From: Sunxiuqinia indica
Lineage (GTDB): Bacteria > Bacteroidota > Bacteroidia > Bacteroidales > Prolixibacteraceae
Assembly (NCBI RefSeq): GCF_009847015.1
Contig: NZ_WVEM01000006.1
Coordinates: forward strand, 124,001 to 188,000
Direction: 5' to 3'
Length of the DNA stretch: 64,000 bases
Shown: one piece after another, positions 27,167-37,200 of the stretch
How the letters are laid out: the number at the start of each line of letters is the position of its first letter
Numbering within the stretch: the first letter of the stretch is position 1
Notes under the pieces: model-generated
What the model was told of the DNA's origin: nothing
Seen by the model: the letters and a program-made list of their open reading frames with translations, nothing else
Databases searched by the model: none
Translations under genes and position numbers: made by a program

Positions 27167-28630
27167 TTACTCAACCGGAATATCTGTATTAATGTTTTTG
27201 CTTCCAATAACTGCATAAAATAACAGATATCCGAAACAAACCACAATCAACCAGTAGCTCGCCTGATAATCAGCCACATCAGCCAACCATCCTTGAATTG
27301 CGGGAAGAATACCTCCACCAGCTACGAGCACCATAAAAATTCCTGAAGCAGCAGCTAAATATTTACCGAGTCCTTCAACCGCAAGGTTAAAGATACTTCC
27401 CCACATGATTGAGGTGCAAAGTCCGACCAAGGCTATGAATAAGAATTTAATTGGAACAGGAACAAGGCCAAAACTCAAACCCGCGGTTCCTGATTGAAAT
27501 GCCGGCATTGAGATCATTGTTCCCTCCGGCCAGAAAATTGCCAACACAATCAAAACGATTCCAAGAAATGAAGTAAAACCTAACATCTTTCTACTGGAAA
27601 CAGTGCTTCCAACTGCAGCACCAGTCAAACGACCAACCAACATCAACAGCCAGTAAAATCCGACAATTCCGCCGGCGATTCCAGCTCCAATTCCTAATCC
27701 CGGCGTATCTCTACCGTCAATAATTCTGTTTGAACTTTCGTAAGCTATTTCACTGACAACTTGCATCCGATATCCGTCAACGCTGGCATTTTTAACATCA
27801 AGAGCTGTGATTTCTTCAAGATAAGCTGCATCGGATTGCTGTTTCTCATATTCAGCAATAATTGTTTCAGCCTGTTCTTCAGTAGGAGTTGTCATGTATA
27901 AGTTGGCAATCCCTGGAGTTCCAACCTCAATACCTACATATACAAAAATACCAATGGCTCCCAAAACAAAATGGCGGAATTTTAAAGCTCCGGACATAAG
28001 TCCGCCCAGTGCCTCTTTAGGTTGGTCGGCATGTGGTTCAGGAATTCGTGTTAATCGAAGAATAAAAAATACCAGAGCAAAAACAGCCATGGCAATGTAC
28101 AGGATCGGATATACATCGGGAATAGAAGCCTTTGTTGCTTCACCAATAAGAATACCTACAAATACCGGGGTAAATGTGGCCATAACTGAGTTGAAAGAAC
28201 CACCCACCTGGATAAGCTGGTTTCCCTTGTTACCTTCTCCTCCAAGTTTATTTAGCATCGGGTTTACTACAATGTTTAACAAACACATGGAGAATCCCGC
28301 AATGAAGGCACCGAGTAAATACACGGCAAAACTTTCAGCGTGTCCTGACAAGTATTGAATGCCGACCCCTACGAACCCAACCGCGACAGCAATAAGTGCC
28401 GTTTTCTTATATCCGACTTTTTGAAGTAAAATACCACCGGGAATACCCATAACAGCATAGGCGATAAAGTTTGCCAGATTTCCAAGCATTCCCAAACTAT
28501 TAGAAACATTGAACTGATTTTTCAGTACGATACCCATCGGTGCTGCCAAGTTGGTAACAAATGAGATCATACCAAAAAGTAAAATCATCATAAAAATTGG
28601 CACTACATAATTCTTCTTACTCTCTTGCAT
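27167..28630 (-). CDS. Sugar:proton symporter, MFS, FucP/GlcP type
   Basis: The 487-residue protein has twelve predicted transmembrane helices, with the N-terminal PMGIVLKNQFNVSNS and FAGFS-type region of fucose/glucose permeases. A hydrophilic insertion of about 75 residues (about 240-315) lies between the two halves. It should carry glucose or a similar hexose across the inner membrane with protons. It is the promoter-proximal gene of the permease-kinase pair. The long charged insertion is seen in related Bacteroidota sequences and is not a frameshift. Confidence 0.88.
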   Translation of the reverse strand: MQESKKNYVVPIFMMILLFGMISFVTNLAAPMGIVLKNQFNVSNSLGMLGNLANFIAYAVMGIPGGILLQKVGYKKTALIAVAVGFVGVGIQYLSGHAESFAVYLLGAFIAGFSMCLLNIVVNPMLNKLGGEGNKGNQLIQVGGSFNSVMATFTPVFVGILIGEATKASIPDVYPILYIAMAVFALVFFILRLTRIPEPHADQPKEALGGLMSGALKFRHFVLGAIGIFVYVGIEVGTPGIANLYMTTPTEEQAETIIAEYEKQQSDAAYLEEITALDVKNASVDGYRMQVVSEIAYESSNRIIDGRDTPGLGIGAGIAGGIVGFYWLLMLVGRLTGAAVGSTVSSRKMLGFTSFLGIVLIVLAIFWPEGTMISMPAFQSGTAGLSFGLVPVPIKFLFIALVGLCTSIMWGSIFNLAVEGLGKYLAAASGIFMVLVAGGGILPAIQGWLADVADYQASYWLIVVCFGYLLFYAVIGSKNINTDIPVE

Positions 28631-29132
28631 AATTAAGTTAATTAAGGATAGTTTTAAATTATTTATTATTATTTAAGGTAATTTCTGTTTATTAACGGAG
28701 CTATGGGAGAATTTAGACTTAAAAGAACCAGAAAATCCGGAATTATAAACAATAGCATAAAAATAAGTTGTGCTAAAACGCAGTTTATTAATCGGTTCCA
28801 TCATGTATTATTTTAGGTTTATTTAAAAAGCATCCCAATGCTCTGTGATTTAGGCAGAGCAAATTTAAAAATTTAAATTGTTTTTCCGGATCAGGATATC
28901 CTGTTTCTCCTAATTTAGGTTCAATCCAAACATGTTGTAAAACTATTTCTCAACATTCAATCATGTTGTTTCAATGGATTTTAATATTGCGACTATTGAC
29001 GCAAGAGCAAATCCGACAGGCTATCAGCGTGTTGCACATGCAACACACCACTGCATAAAAATTATTTGCATCGTTAATCGTGGTTTGAGAAGTAGTCAAA
29101 TTTGGATAAATTGCAAGAGATAAAAAAATCAA
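28631..29132. other. AT-rich regulatory interval between the permease and DksA-like genes
   Basis: No gene is seen. On the minus strand TAAATTTG (28867-28860) is a candidate -7 element for the permease-kinase unit, which would give a leader of about 230 bases. A 7-bp stem (28839-28845 with 28855-28861) would form at the very start of that transcript. A second inverted repeat, GTGTTGC/GCAACAC (29029-29035 with 29040-29046), could be an operator. Confidence 0.4.
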
Positions 29133-29465
29133 ATGGATAAATTGAACAAAGAAGAAATTCGAGTCAGAATTCTGAGGGAAATTGAAAAAACCCGCCAATA
29201 CATTATTGACTACAAAGAAAACACCCAACCCATTACTCCTGAGAATGCGATCGGTCGAATTTCCAGAATGGATGCCATCAACAATAAAAGTGTTGCAGAA
29301 GCGGCTTTGCGGAAAGCAGAAGAAAAACTCTTCAAACTCAACAATGTATTAACAAAAGTTGACGAAGAGAATTTCGGACTGTGTGCCCGCTGCAAACAAG
29401 CTATTCCTTTGGGTCGTCTTCTGATGATGCCTCAAAGTTTGTATTGTGTTCAATGTTCTCATTAA
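29133..29465 (+). CDS. DksA/TraR-type zinc-finger protein
   Basis: The 110-residue product has a helical N-terminal coiled-coil part and a C-terminal C4 zinc finger, CARCKQAIPLGRLLMMPQSLYCVQC, as in TraR/DksA proteins that enter the RNA polymerase secondary channel. The conserved acidic tip of E. coli DksA is not evident, and the protein is shorter. Its last 65 bases overlap, on the opposite strand, the 3' end of the PEP-synthase regulator gene. A role in transcription control with ppGpp is possible but inferred. Confidence 0.87.
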   Translation: MDKLNKEEIRVRILREIEKTRQYIIDYKENTQPITPENAIGRISRMDAINNKSVAEAALRKAEEKLFKLNNVLTKVDEENFGLCARCKQAIPLGRLLMMPQSLYCVQCSH

Positions 29466-30348
29466 GTCCAACCGGATTCGCCGCATCCTGATAGGGAGAT
29501 GTAATTTTTCGTCCACCGTATTCAAAACGTTCATTCATAATATTCAGGATTTCATTAGCGCTGGATTCAACCGGTTTGCTTGATACGTGAATGACCGTAA
29601 AACCACCCTTTTTGAATACAAATGAAGCGTTCCGAATTTCGTTTTTTACCAACTTTTCGTCGGTGTATTTTGAGCTGTCATGACGCGGTAAACTTTTTAA
29701 TCGCTTTATTCGGTGGGCAATCAGGTGTTGCGGGCTAATATGTAAACCAAATACCCTTTTCGGATCAACCTCAAATAACTCCCGGGGTGGCTTAATTCCA
29801 TTCACCAGAGGAACGTTTGCTACTTTCCATCCATACATCGACAGGTACACACTCAACGGTGTTTTCCCCGATCGCGAGACTCCGCACAAAATAATTTCAG
29901 CCTTGTTTAAGCGCTCCGGACTCATTCCATCATCCTGATTCAACGTAAACTCAATCGCATCAATACGATCGAAGTACCGCTGGTTAATCTCGCGAAAAAG
30001 GCCGGGTGATTTCAACGAAGGAATGCCCAATGTGCTATCCAGATAATCGGCCAGCTCACCCATAAAATCAATCTGCTTGACACCCTCTTCCTTTGCTTGT
30101 CTGATCAGGCTCTTTCTTAAGTCGGAATTAACCATCGTATGGGTAATCAAACCTCCGTTCTTTTTTGCCTTAGATACAATCTCCTTCAACTTTTTTTCGT
30201 CCGACACATTAGGAACAATAATAACCGGAACATCGTTGTTCGGATATTGAATCAGAATTGACTGAACCATGTTGTTTCCGGCTAATCCTTTCCCTCCCGA
30301 CACGACATAAATGGGTTTTGTTTTTTCCTTTTTTTCTCGTTCTTCCAC
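29401..30348 (-). CDS. Pyruvate, phosphate dikinase / PEP synthase regulatory protein (DUF299)
   Basis: The 315-residue product belongs to the bifunctional kinase/pyrophosphorylase family that switches PEP synthase or pyruvate phosphate dikinase on and off by threonine phosphorylation. Visible motifs are YVVSGGKGLAGNNM near the N-terminus, the P-loop CGVSRSGKTPLSVYL and YTDEKLVKNEIRNA near the C-terminus. The start is taken as GTG 30348; the first ATG lies 26 codons in, inside the conserved motif. Its 3' end overlaps the DksA-like gene by 65 bases in the opposite direction. The target enzyme is not in this window. Confidence 0.85.
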   Translation of the reverse strand: MEEREKKEKTKPIYVVSGGKGLAGNNMVQSILIQYPNNDVPVIIVPNVSDEKKLKEIVSKAKKNGGLITHTMVNSDLRKSLIRQAKEEGVKQIDFMGELADYLDSTLGIPSLKSPGLFREINQRYFDRIDAIEFTLNQDDGMSPERLNKAEIILCGVSRSGKTPLSVYLSMYGWKVANVPLVNGIKPPRELFEVDPKRVFGLHISPQHLIAHRIKRLKSLPRHDSSKYTDEKLVKNEIRNASFVFKKGGFTVIHVSSKPVESSANEILNIMNERFEYGGRKITSPYQDAANPVGLNENIEHNTNFEASSEDDPKE

Positions 30349-30508
30349 GTTCTTTACACTTTATACTTTGTTTCCAATAAGATAAAATAAAACTTCTATA
30401 AAAAGAGCCAGAAAGTTTTAAAACATAAAAGGAGAGAGAAGAATCAAAAACTCATTATCACTTTGCAAGCAATTCATTATACTTTCCCATCTTGTTTCCT
30501 GATACGAG

Positions 30509-30625
30509 ATGGACATGATCAATGAACTTGTCGCCTGGTTGATTCCATCCTTTTCCACTAAACAATTGATGGTTTTGCGAATCCTAACAACCGGATCGGT
30601 TTTCTAGGGCTTAGTAGGCATCGAG
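30509..30625 (+). pseudogene. N-terminal remnant of an MgtC/SapB-like gene
   Basis: ATG 30509 opens a 32-codon frame (MDMINELVAWLIPSF ... LMVLRILTTGSVF) stopped by TAG at 30605-30607. The frame continues in register with GLVGIE. Together LRxLxxxxxFxGLVGIE resembles the first helix of MgtC-type membrane proteins (GGLIGLERE). The rest of the gene is gone, replaced by the 3' end of the convergent hypothetical gene. Confidence 0.4.
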
Positions 30626-31483
30626 TTAAATACGCTTTAGAAGCTGATCAATACCATTTTCAAAAAAGGACTTGACTCCAACGTATTGTTCATTCGCAGT
30701 TGGCTGACTAAGGGTTTCACTCAACGGTAAAACGGCGCCATTCCAATCGGGAGTCATCCATTTTCCATTGGGTAATTCTTTTAATCCGTCCGTAAGGTTA
30801 TTCGATTTTTCAGACGAAAAACTTAGGTAGAAATAGGGCTCATCAACCATACCGTCGGGAATAGCCCAGCCAAGCCCGATGGTTTTCGAAGCTTCTCCCT
30901 TTTCATTTTGTGCCAGCGTGGCAAAAGTACCGGTATCAAAATGATGAGGCCAGATACGCACCGGTTCAACAATTGAAAAGGTAGCGGCAAATTCTTTCAT
31001 GATCAGCTCTGCATTATGCCGATATCGGATGCTTTCGTCAACCATTTCAGCCAAATGAGCATGACTACAGAAACCATCTTTCAGCAAATCCATATCGAGT
31101 TCGTAGGGCTGTTTCGTTTTTAACTCGCTAACGTCTACTCCCAGTTTTTGAAGTTCAGTTTTTAGTTCAAAGAATGAAGTTTCAAATGATCTCCCTACCA
31201 GTGAAATTTCACTGAGCAGTGATAAATTCTCATCCAGAACCTGGAGTTTTAATTGGTGTAGTTGCAGGCCAACGAACATTCCACGAGGCAATTGACTTCC
31301 CAGAAAAATTTGCTTTTGGGGAACATACTGCATGTTAATATTACTTTTGTCGGGCTTCTCGGGAATGAGATATCGGCCAACCAAGGCGATAAATTGAACT
31401 GCAATGTGTTGCCGATGGAGGTTCTTTTTTAAATCATCATTAAAGGAGATGGATAGCTTTTGCCAACTGTCTGTTTGTTCCAT
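30626..31483 (-). CDS. Uncharacterised third gene of the eanB-eanA operon
   Basis: From ATG 31483 the protein has 285 residues, without a signal peptide or membrane helix, so it is cytoplasmic. The N-terminal half is helical; the C-terminal half has IWPHHFDTGTF and a GLGWAIPDGMVDEPYFYL block reminiscent of DUF5996 proteins (weak, from memory). The HHxD cluster could bind a metal or a small molecule. It begins 10 bases after the eanA stop in an operon with EanB and EanA, so a link to ergothioneine or hercynine metabolism is a fair inference, with no direct proof. A longer start at 31522 would overlap eanA. Confidence 0.75.
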   Translation of the reverse strand: MEQTDSWQKLSISFNDDLKKNLHRQHIAVQFIALVGRYLIPEKPDKSNINMQYVPQKQIFLGSQLPRGMFVGLQLHQLKLQVLDENLSLLSEISLVGRSFETSFFELKTELQKLGVDVSELKTKQPYELDMDLLKDGFCSHAHLAEMVDESIRYRHNAELIMKEFAATFSIVEPVRIWPHHFDTGTFATLAQNEKGEASKTIGLGWAIPDGMVDEPYFYLSFSSEKSNNLTDGLKELPNGKWMTPDWNGAVLPLSETLSQPTANEQYVGVKSFFENGIDQLLKRI

Positions 31484-31493
31484 AATTTCGAGC

Positions 31494-32456
31494 TTAAATT
31501 TTTTGCCAAAGTGAGTCCACAAAGTAATTCCGATTATCGGTAAAATTTTCTACCACTTTAAATCCATGATTCTGAGCCAGCGTTTCAATACCCTGGTAAT
31601 CGAATTTTTGAGAAAGTTCCATGAAAATAGTCTCCCATGGATTGAAATGAAAATCTGTATCCAGGTCGCCAACCGACACTGTTTGTTTCGTTTTGGAGAC
31701 CAAGTAACTTTTCACTTTTCCTGTTTCCGGATTGTATTCGGTATGATGCTCAAAATTGGCTGGATTGAAATTGGCATTGAGTTCTTTATTCAGCCGTAGC
31801 AAATGGTTGAGGTTGAATTTTTCGGTGTGTCCGTGGGAATCATTGTATGCGTTCATAATCACATCGGGTGATTTTTTCAGATCGAAACCGATGAGTACCC
31901 GGTCTCCCTGATGACAGAGACCGGAGAGTTGACTGAAAAAGAGATCAATCTCCTCTTCAGAAAAATTTCCAATGTTTGAACCTAAAAATAAAATAACCTT
32001 GCGTAAGCCGGAGTGGCCATTTAACTTTTTCACTTCCTGAAAATAGTCGCCGGTTTGGGCGCTGACATTCAACAACGGAAGTTCTTTTTTCAAGCTGTTT
32101 ACCAGTTCCACATTGGCTTTGTGGCTGATGTCTATCGGAATGTAACGAAAGCTAACCGAACTTTCCATGAGGAATTGTAACAGGACTTTTGTTTTCAATC
32201 CATCGCCAGATCCTAATTCGATCAAATCAAATCCTTGAACACCATCTTTAAACGCATTGGTAATTTGCTTTCTGTGCGTTGAGAAAATTTCAAATTCACA
32301 ATCAGTGAGGTAATATTCCGGCATTTGCATAATGTCCTGAAAAATGGAACTTCCCTGATCATCGTAAAAATATTTTGACAGAAGGTATTTCGGACTTGCA
32401 GAAAGGCCGTTTAGCGTGTCAGTACCAATTTCGGAAATAAGTGTCTGTTGTTCCAT
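31494..32456 (-). CDS. eanA: EgtD/EanA-type L-histidine N-alpha-trimethyltransferase
   Basis: The 320-residue product matches the length and motifs of EgtD: PEYYLTDCE (about 46-54), the SAM-binding LIELGSGDGLKTK (about 78-90), FLGSNIGNF with the substrate-binding Asn (about 157-165), and YNDSHGHTEKFNLNHLLRLN (about 204-223). EgtD methylates histidine three times to hercynine. The gene lies three bases downstream of a rhodanese-type gene whose features match EanB. That makes this EanA of the oxygen-independent ergothioneine route described in Chlorobium. No EgtB-type sulfoxide synthase is present in the window. Confidence 0.9.
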   Translation of the reverse strand: MEQQTLISEIGTDTLNGLSASPKYLLSKYFYDDQGSSIFQDIMQMPEYYLTDCEFEIFSTHRKQITNAFKDGVQGFDLIELGSGDGLKTKVLLQFLMESSVSFRYIPIDISHKANVELVNSLKKELPLLNVSAQTGDYFQEVKKLNGHSGLRKVILFLGSNIGNFSEEEIDLFFSQLSGLCHQGDRVLIGFDLKKSPDVIMNAYNDSHGHTEKFNLNHLLRLNKELNANFNPANFEHHTEYNPETGKVKSYLVSKTKQTVSVGDLDTDFHFNPWETIFMELSQKFDYQGIETLAQNHGFKVVENFTDNRNYFVDSLWQKI

Positions 32457-32459
32457 GGA

Positions 32460-33779
32460 TTAAGAATAAATTTCAGCATTGCTGTTTTCAGGTATTCCTG
32501 TTTCATACGGATTCTCCGGATCATTGCTCCATTCGAACCAACCACCGTCGAATACCGAAACACGAGGCCAGCCCATCAGCCAGGCATTAAACCAAGCTTC
32601 GCTACCGCGCCATCCGGTACCACAATAAAAGGCCAGATGTTTATCCGGGGTAATGCCAACCTGTTCCCAAATCTTCGCTACTTCATGAAATTCGCGAGTT
32701 GTATGATCCACGTGGCGATAGTTTTCCATGTGATAGGCATCGGAACCGCAGTTGCCAAAAATAGCTCCGGGAATACGGCCCTTTTTTTCGATATAATTGT
32801 AACCGCTTACTTCGCCAATATACTCGGGCCAACTTCTAACGCAAACCAAATCGGCCGTTGAAGAGGCTAGCATTTCTTTCGCTTCAGGAGTGTCAACAGC
32901 AAGTTCAGACTTTACAGGAATATTTACCCCGAAATTTTCAACCGGAGTTTTGGGAACATCATCAGTGGCGATTTCGTATGCCGCATCTTCCCAGGATTGA
33001 AATCCACCATTTAACACCCGAACATCTTTCACGCCTGCATACATCATGATGAAGGCATTGCGGATGGCTCCGATGTCGCCGGCTGCGCTCCCCGGAAATT
33101 CATCATCATTATCGGGAAACATGAATTTCCCGTAGGAAATAACCAGTGTGTCTGACGTTATTCCATGCTTAAGCAACGCTTGCTCCAATTCTTCCGGTGA
33201 TCGGCGATTCCAGGTTTCCGTGGCTTCAAGGGCAAGTGTATCCATATCGATCGCCCCCGGAATGTGACCACTCAAATAAGCATCACGGTTGCGATAATGA
33301 GCATGAACAATGACCACTTTTTTCCCTTCGTACTCCAATGGTCTTTCGCCTGAAATGATTTTGTTTACAAAACTGGCGGGCACTAAATTTTCGAAACGTG
33401 GAAGAAAATCCATCGGTAATTCAGTGTTTGGCGACCACTCATCCTGAAAATGATTGTAAATTTTAATTTGATTGTACCCAGACTTTTGAAAGCGGGTTGC
33501 GATCTCTTCCATTTTATCTTTGGAATAGCCATACAACACAATTTCATGTTCGGGTAAAATTCCTTTCGACCGGACTATTTCAATCCAATCAATATAATTA
33601 CCCCACTTAGCAGGCAGAGTTTTTGCACCTTTGATGTGACCACCTCGCGGTTCATTTTGAAGCGGCCAACCGTTATAGGCATCAACCGGACGGATGTCAA
33701 TAAATTTTGCTTTGGGAGATGACAATAAAGCCACCAACTCATCTGTCGATATTTCAGTAAACATAGATTTATTACTCAT
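32460..33779 (-). CDS. eanB: EanB-type multi-rhodanese sulfurtransferase (hercynine to ergothioneine)
   Basis: The 439-residue product contains three rhodanese-like domains (about 8-125, 130-275, 290-430). Only the last has an active-site cysteine, in FYCGTGWRGSE (Cys386); the first two loops lack it. The Y-C-G-T sequence, a tyrosine 59 residues upstream (Tyr327) and cysteines at 313 and 344 reproduce the spacing I recall for Chlorobium EanB (Tyr353, Cys339, Cys370, Cys412). EanB moves polysulfide sulfur onto C2 of the hercynine imidazole without oxygen. The methyltransferase gene follows after three bases. It could otherwise be an ordinary thiosulfate sulfurtransferase, but the context argues against that. 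Confidence 0.87.
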   Translation of the reverse strand: MSNKSMFTEISTDELVALLSSPKAKFIDIRPVDAYNGWPLQNEPRGGHIKGAKTLPAKWGNYIDWIEIVRSKGILPEHEIVLYGYSKDKMEEIATRFQKSGYNQIKIYNHFQDEWSPNTELPMDFLPRFENLVPASFVNKIISGERPLEYEGKKVVIVHAHYRNRDAYLSGHIPGAIDMDTLALEATETWNRRSPEELEQALLKHGITSDTLVISYGKFMFPDNDDEFPGSAAGDIGAIRNAFIMMYAGVKDVRVLNGGFQSWEDAAYEIATDDVPKTPVENFGVNIPVKSELAVDTPEAKEMLASSTADLVCVRSWPEYIGEVSGYNYIEKKGRIPGAIFGNCGSDAYHMENYRHVDHTTREFHEVAKIWEQVGITPDKHLAFYCGTGWRGSEAWFNAWLMGWPRVSVFDGGWFEWSNDPENPYETGIPENSNAEIYS

Positions 33780-33845
33780 TTAGATTGCTTTCGTTTATAA
33801 CAAACAACAAAATGTATTTGAGTTGGTTTATATGTTTATTTGACC

Positions 33846-34114
33846 TTAATCACTGATCACTTGTACACCTTTCCAAAGTGCGACACACCTTTTGATGCTG
33901 TTTGCTATGCCGAAGGGCTCCGCATCGTGATTTTCCTTACCATCAATTACCCGGTCATCGTAAGATGTGGTTCCGTTCCAGTAGCAAGCCGTCTGAGTGT
34001 CACTATCTTTTAAATATTCTTTGTTTAATGATTCCAATGGGAAATGCCTGTTTCCTTCCACATTGACGATGTCCTGACTTTCAGCGATTGCTTTCCGTTT
34101 CAGGTTGATCTCAT
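33846..34114 (-). pseudogene. DUF427 pseudogene with nonsense and frameshift mutations
   Basis: The main frame encodes a nearly full DUF427 domain: VEGNRHFPLESLNKEYLKDS, WNGTTSYDDRVIDGK and VALWKGVQV. The start is broken. From ATG 34114 the sequence reads MRST, TGA, NGK, where intact members have Trp at the TGA (34100-34102). A frameshift after NGK is then needed to join AIAES and the rest. Two independent lesions make a sequencing error unlikely. DUF427 proteins are small and uncharacterised. Confidence 0.75.
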
Positions 34115-34129
34115 TGCACTATTTGTTGA

Positions 34130-34207
34130 TGTCAACTCACAATCATAGTCGTCAGTAGCTTCATAGCGCGACAAGGATGGACCAATCTAGCTATGTGAGA
34201 ATTGACA
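34130..34207. repeat. Imperfect inverted repeat of about 18 bp
   Basis: TGTCAACTCACA...ATAG (34130-34148) is mirrored by CTATGTGAGAATTGACA (34191-34207) with small gaps, enclosing about 42 bases. It could be the ends of a tiny mobile-element remnant beside the DUF427 pseudogene, or a structured 3' region of the kinase transcript. No other feature is seen in 34115-34238. Confidence 0.3.
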
Positions 34208-34238
34208 GACTGTTTGTTTAACTGAGGAGATGCTCCAC

Positions 34239-37200
34239 CTAGTCAGTGCAACTAACACGATTAATTTCTTTGTCATAGTTAACCGTGAAGTAAAACGTAC
34301 TTCCTTTCCCGACCTCTGATTCTACCCAGATAGTTCCACCCATCTTATCCAGATATCCCTTGCAAATTGCCAGCCCTAGTCCGGATCCTTCGTATTTTCT
34401 TGTCAGATTCAAATCGGCCTGTATAAAGCGCTCAAAAATCGCGTCAATCTTCTCTTCCGGAATGCCATTTCCTGTATCAGACACATAGCATTTTACCTGA
34501 TTTTGCTCCAGTTCAAAACCAAAACTTACCTTTCCCTGGTTGGTAAACTTAATGGCATTGTTTATGAGGTTTGTTAGAATCGAATTCAGTTTATTTCTAT
34601 CTGTTTTTACTCTTGTGCTTTGCAGGTCCTCCGAAATACTCAGAGAAATATCCAAGCCTTTTTTTCTCGCAATTAGTTCAAAAAAATTAAATTGAAATTC
34701 AAAAACTCCAGCGAGCCTAAATTCTTCAATAACAAGAGGAATGTCTCCTGCTTCAATCTTAGAATATTCGATTAGATCATTTATCGTATCCAGAAGTCGT
34801 TCACCACTTTCATTAATAACCTTCGAAAATTCAGCTCTATCATCATCATTTAAGTCGGGCATTTGTATCAGCTCGATAAAGCCAAGGATACTATTCATTG
34901 GAGTTCTGATTTCATGACTCATATTGGCCAGGAATGCCGACTTCAGTCGATCAGATTGCTCAGCCTTTTCTTTCGATTCTTTTAAATCACTAATCATTTG
35001 TTTAGTCGCTGTAATATCTTCTTTTATTGCCAGATAGTTGAGTGTTTTTCCATTTTTGTCTTTTATAGGAGAAATGCGTGCACTTTCCCAATACAAATCT
35101 CCATTCTTCTTTTTATCACAAAACTCACCTTGCCAACTCTTACCTGATAATAAGGTATTCCACAAATTCTTGTAAAATTGAGAATCGTGACAGCCCGATG
35201 ATAACATGTTCGTTTTTTCCCCGATTACTTCTTCTTGAGTATACCCGCTAACCTTTTGAAACGCCGAATTCACATATTCAATCCTTCCTTTCAGGTCTGT
35301 TACGACTATGCCTACAGGGCTCTGTTCAATAGCTTCGCTGAGTCTCAAGTTTCGCTGTTCTTGTTTAATTCGATCAGTAATATCCTGTATTGTTCCATAC
35401 AGTCGGACAACCTTTCCATCTTCTTTCTCCGCCAGCCCAATTGTCCGAACCCATTTTTCTTCACCTTTTTCGCTAATAAAAGGAGTTTCCAAATCGAAGG
35501 GCTTACCGGTATCTACTGCTTGTTTTAAGACTTGTTTAATTGTCTTTTGTGTTTTTAATGGATAATTTTTCAAACCCTCAATTCCTTTCGGAGGTTCATC
35601 ATCAACAGGCAATCCATAGATCCGCTTAGCTTCAGTTGAGTAATAGGGTTTCATGGTTGCAAGATCAAGTTCCCAACCTCCAATTTTCGCTATTCGCCCT
35701 GTTTCATTTAGTAGCTTTTCTCTTCTTATTTGTTCCTTTTCAAGCCTTTTTTGCTCTGTTATATCCCTGAATTCAACAACTCTTACTTTTTTGCTTTTGT
35801 AATGAATCATTCTTCCTTCTAATCTCACCGGGTATCGTTCACCATTCTTTTTAACAGCGATTACCTCATATGATTCTTCATACCCTCCAATAATATTATT
35901 CATGACTAACTCCCGGGCTTCCTCAGCAATTAGCAATAAACCGTTCATGCCAACCAATTCTTCATGCGAATAGCCCGAAAGTTTTGAAAGTCCGAAATTA
36001 CAATCCAGAATAACGCCTTTATCGTGAATGGCTATTCCCCCAAATGATGCATCATGCAATGCCTTAAAACGATGAGCATTTTGCTTGGCTAATTTTTTTG
36101 CTTCTTTTAATTTCTTGTTCTTTCGTTTCAGTTTGTCCTGCGCGTTTTTAAGAGCAGTCACATCTTTAAAAATAGCTACTATTTCGCCGCTTGGTAACTT
36201 ATAAATTGAGTTTTCGCGCCACCTGCCCTCCACACTACCTGAATAATAAATAGGATCAAGATGAGCTTCTTCGCCTGTTTCGTATACTTTTCTGATTGCA
36301 ATAAATAAAGGTGACTCTTCCATGTTGGGGAATCGTTCAGAAAGCTTTTTGCCAATAATACTGTCTTTCGAGGTACTTGTTATTTTTTCAGCTGATGAAT
36401 TAAAATCGACAAAAACAAAATCGTTGCCATCGTCTATCGGTCGATACACCGCAACTCCCGATGGAAGATGCTCAGCTAGCTCCCGGTATCGTTCTTCGTT
36501 TTCTTTTAATTGTTGTTTTATCTTTTTGCTTTCGGTAATGTCCTTCGTAACACCAACAATTCTTACTGCGCTTCCGTGTTTATAACCCTTCCCTATTGTT
36601 TCGAACCATGAAATTTCCCCAGTACCTTTTTTTATCTCATAAACAATTGAATATTCTTTCTCCTGATTTTGTAATGCTTTTGAAATAACGACATTTACAT
36701 TTTCCATATATTCTGGCAGAACATATGAGAAATACGTATCGAAACTATTGTTTATTGTACCTTGGGGAAGTACCAGAAGCTCGTCGGCAACATCTGAAAT
36801 ATACGAATGCACTACCTCGCCGGTATCAGTATTCCATTCTCCCATCCAGATAATATCAGGCAGGCTTTTGGTAATCTGTTCAAATTCATGATTTGCCTGA
36901 GCTAATAGTTGTTTGGTATGAATCTTTTCTGTCAGTTGATTTACATAGACGTAGAGTAGTTCCGCAATTTTCCGGAATTTGGACTCACTCATAACAGTAA
37001 CTTCACGATAAGCACGAATGAACCTTCCTCGATCAACCCCGATTTCATCGGCATAACTGGCAATGTTGTCTTCTTCAAAATCGTCTCCTTTAACTTGCCC
37101 AATTAACCAGTTTGCAATATGTTTACCCCCAACTTTTACACTCACTCCGGCGTCCCATAATCCGGCACTCAAGCATCTCCGAACAGTTGGTCCATCGGCA

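Noticed and set aside
32460-33779. Ordinary thiosulfate sulfurtransferase (SseA) assignment
   Set aside because: Three domains instead of two, an unusual YCGTGWRGS loop, and an EgtD-type gene three bases downstream fit EanB better.
34130-34207. Terminal inverted repeats of an insertion sequence
   Set aside because: The repeat is imperfect, encloses only about 42 bases and contains no transposase; kept only as a weak repeat.
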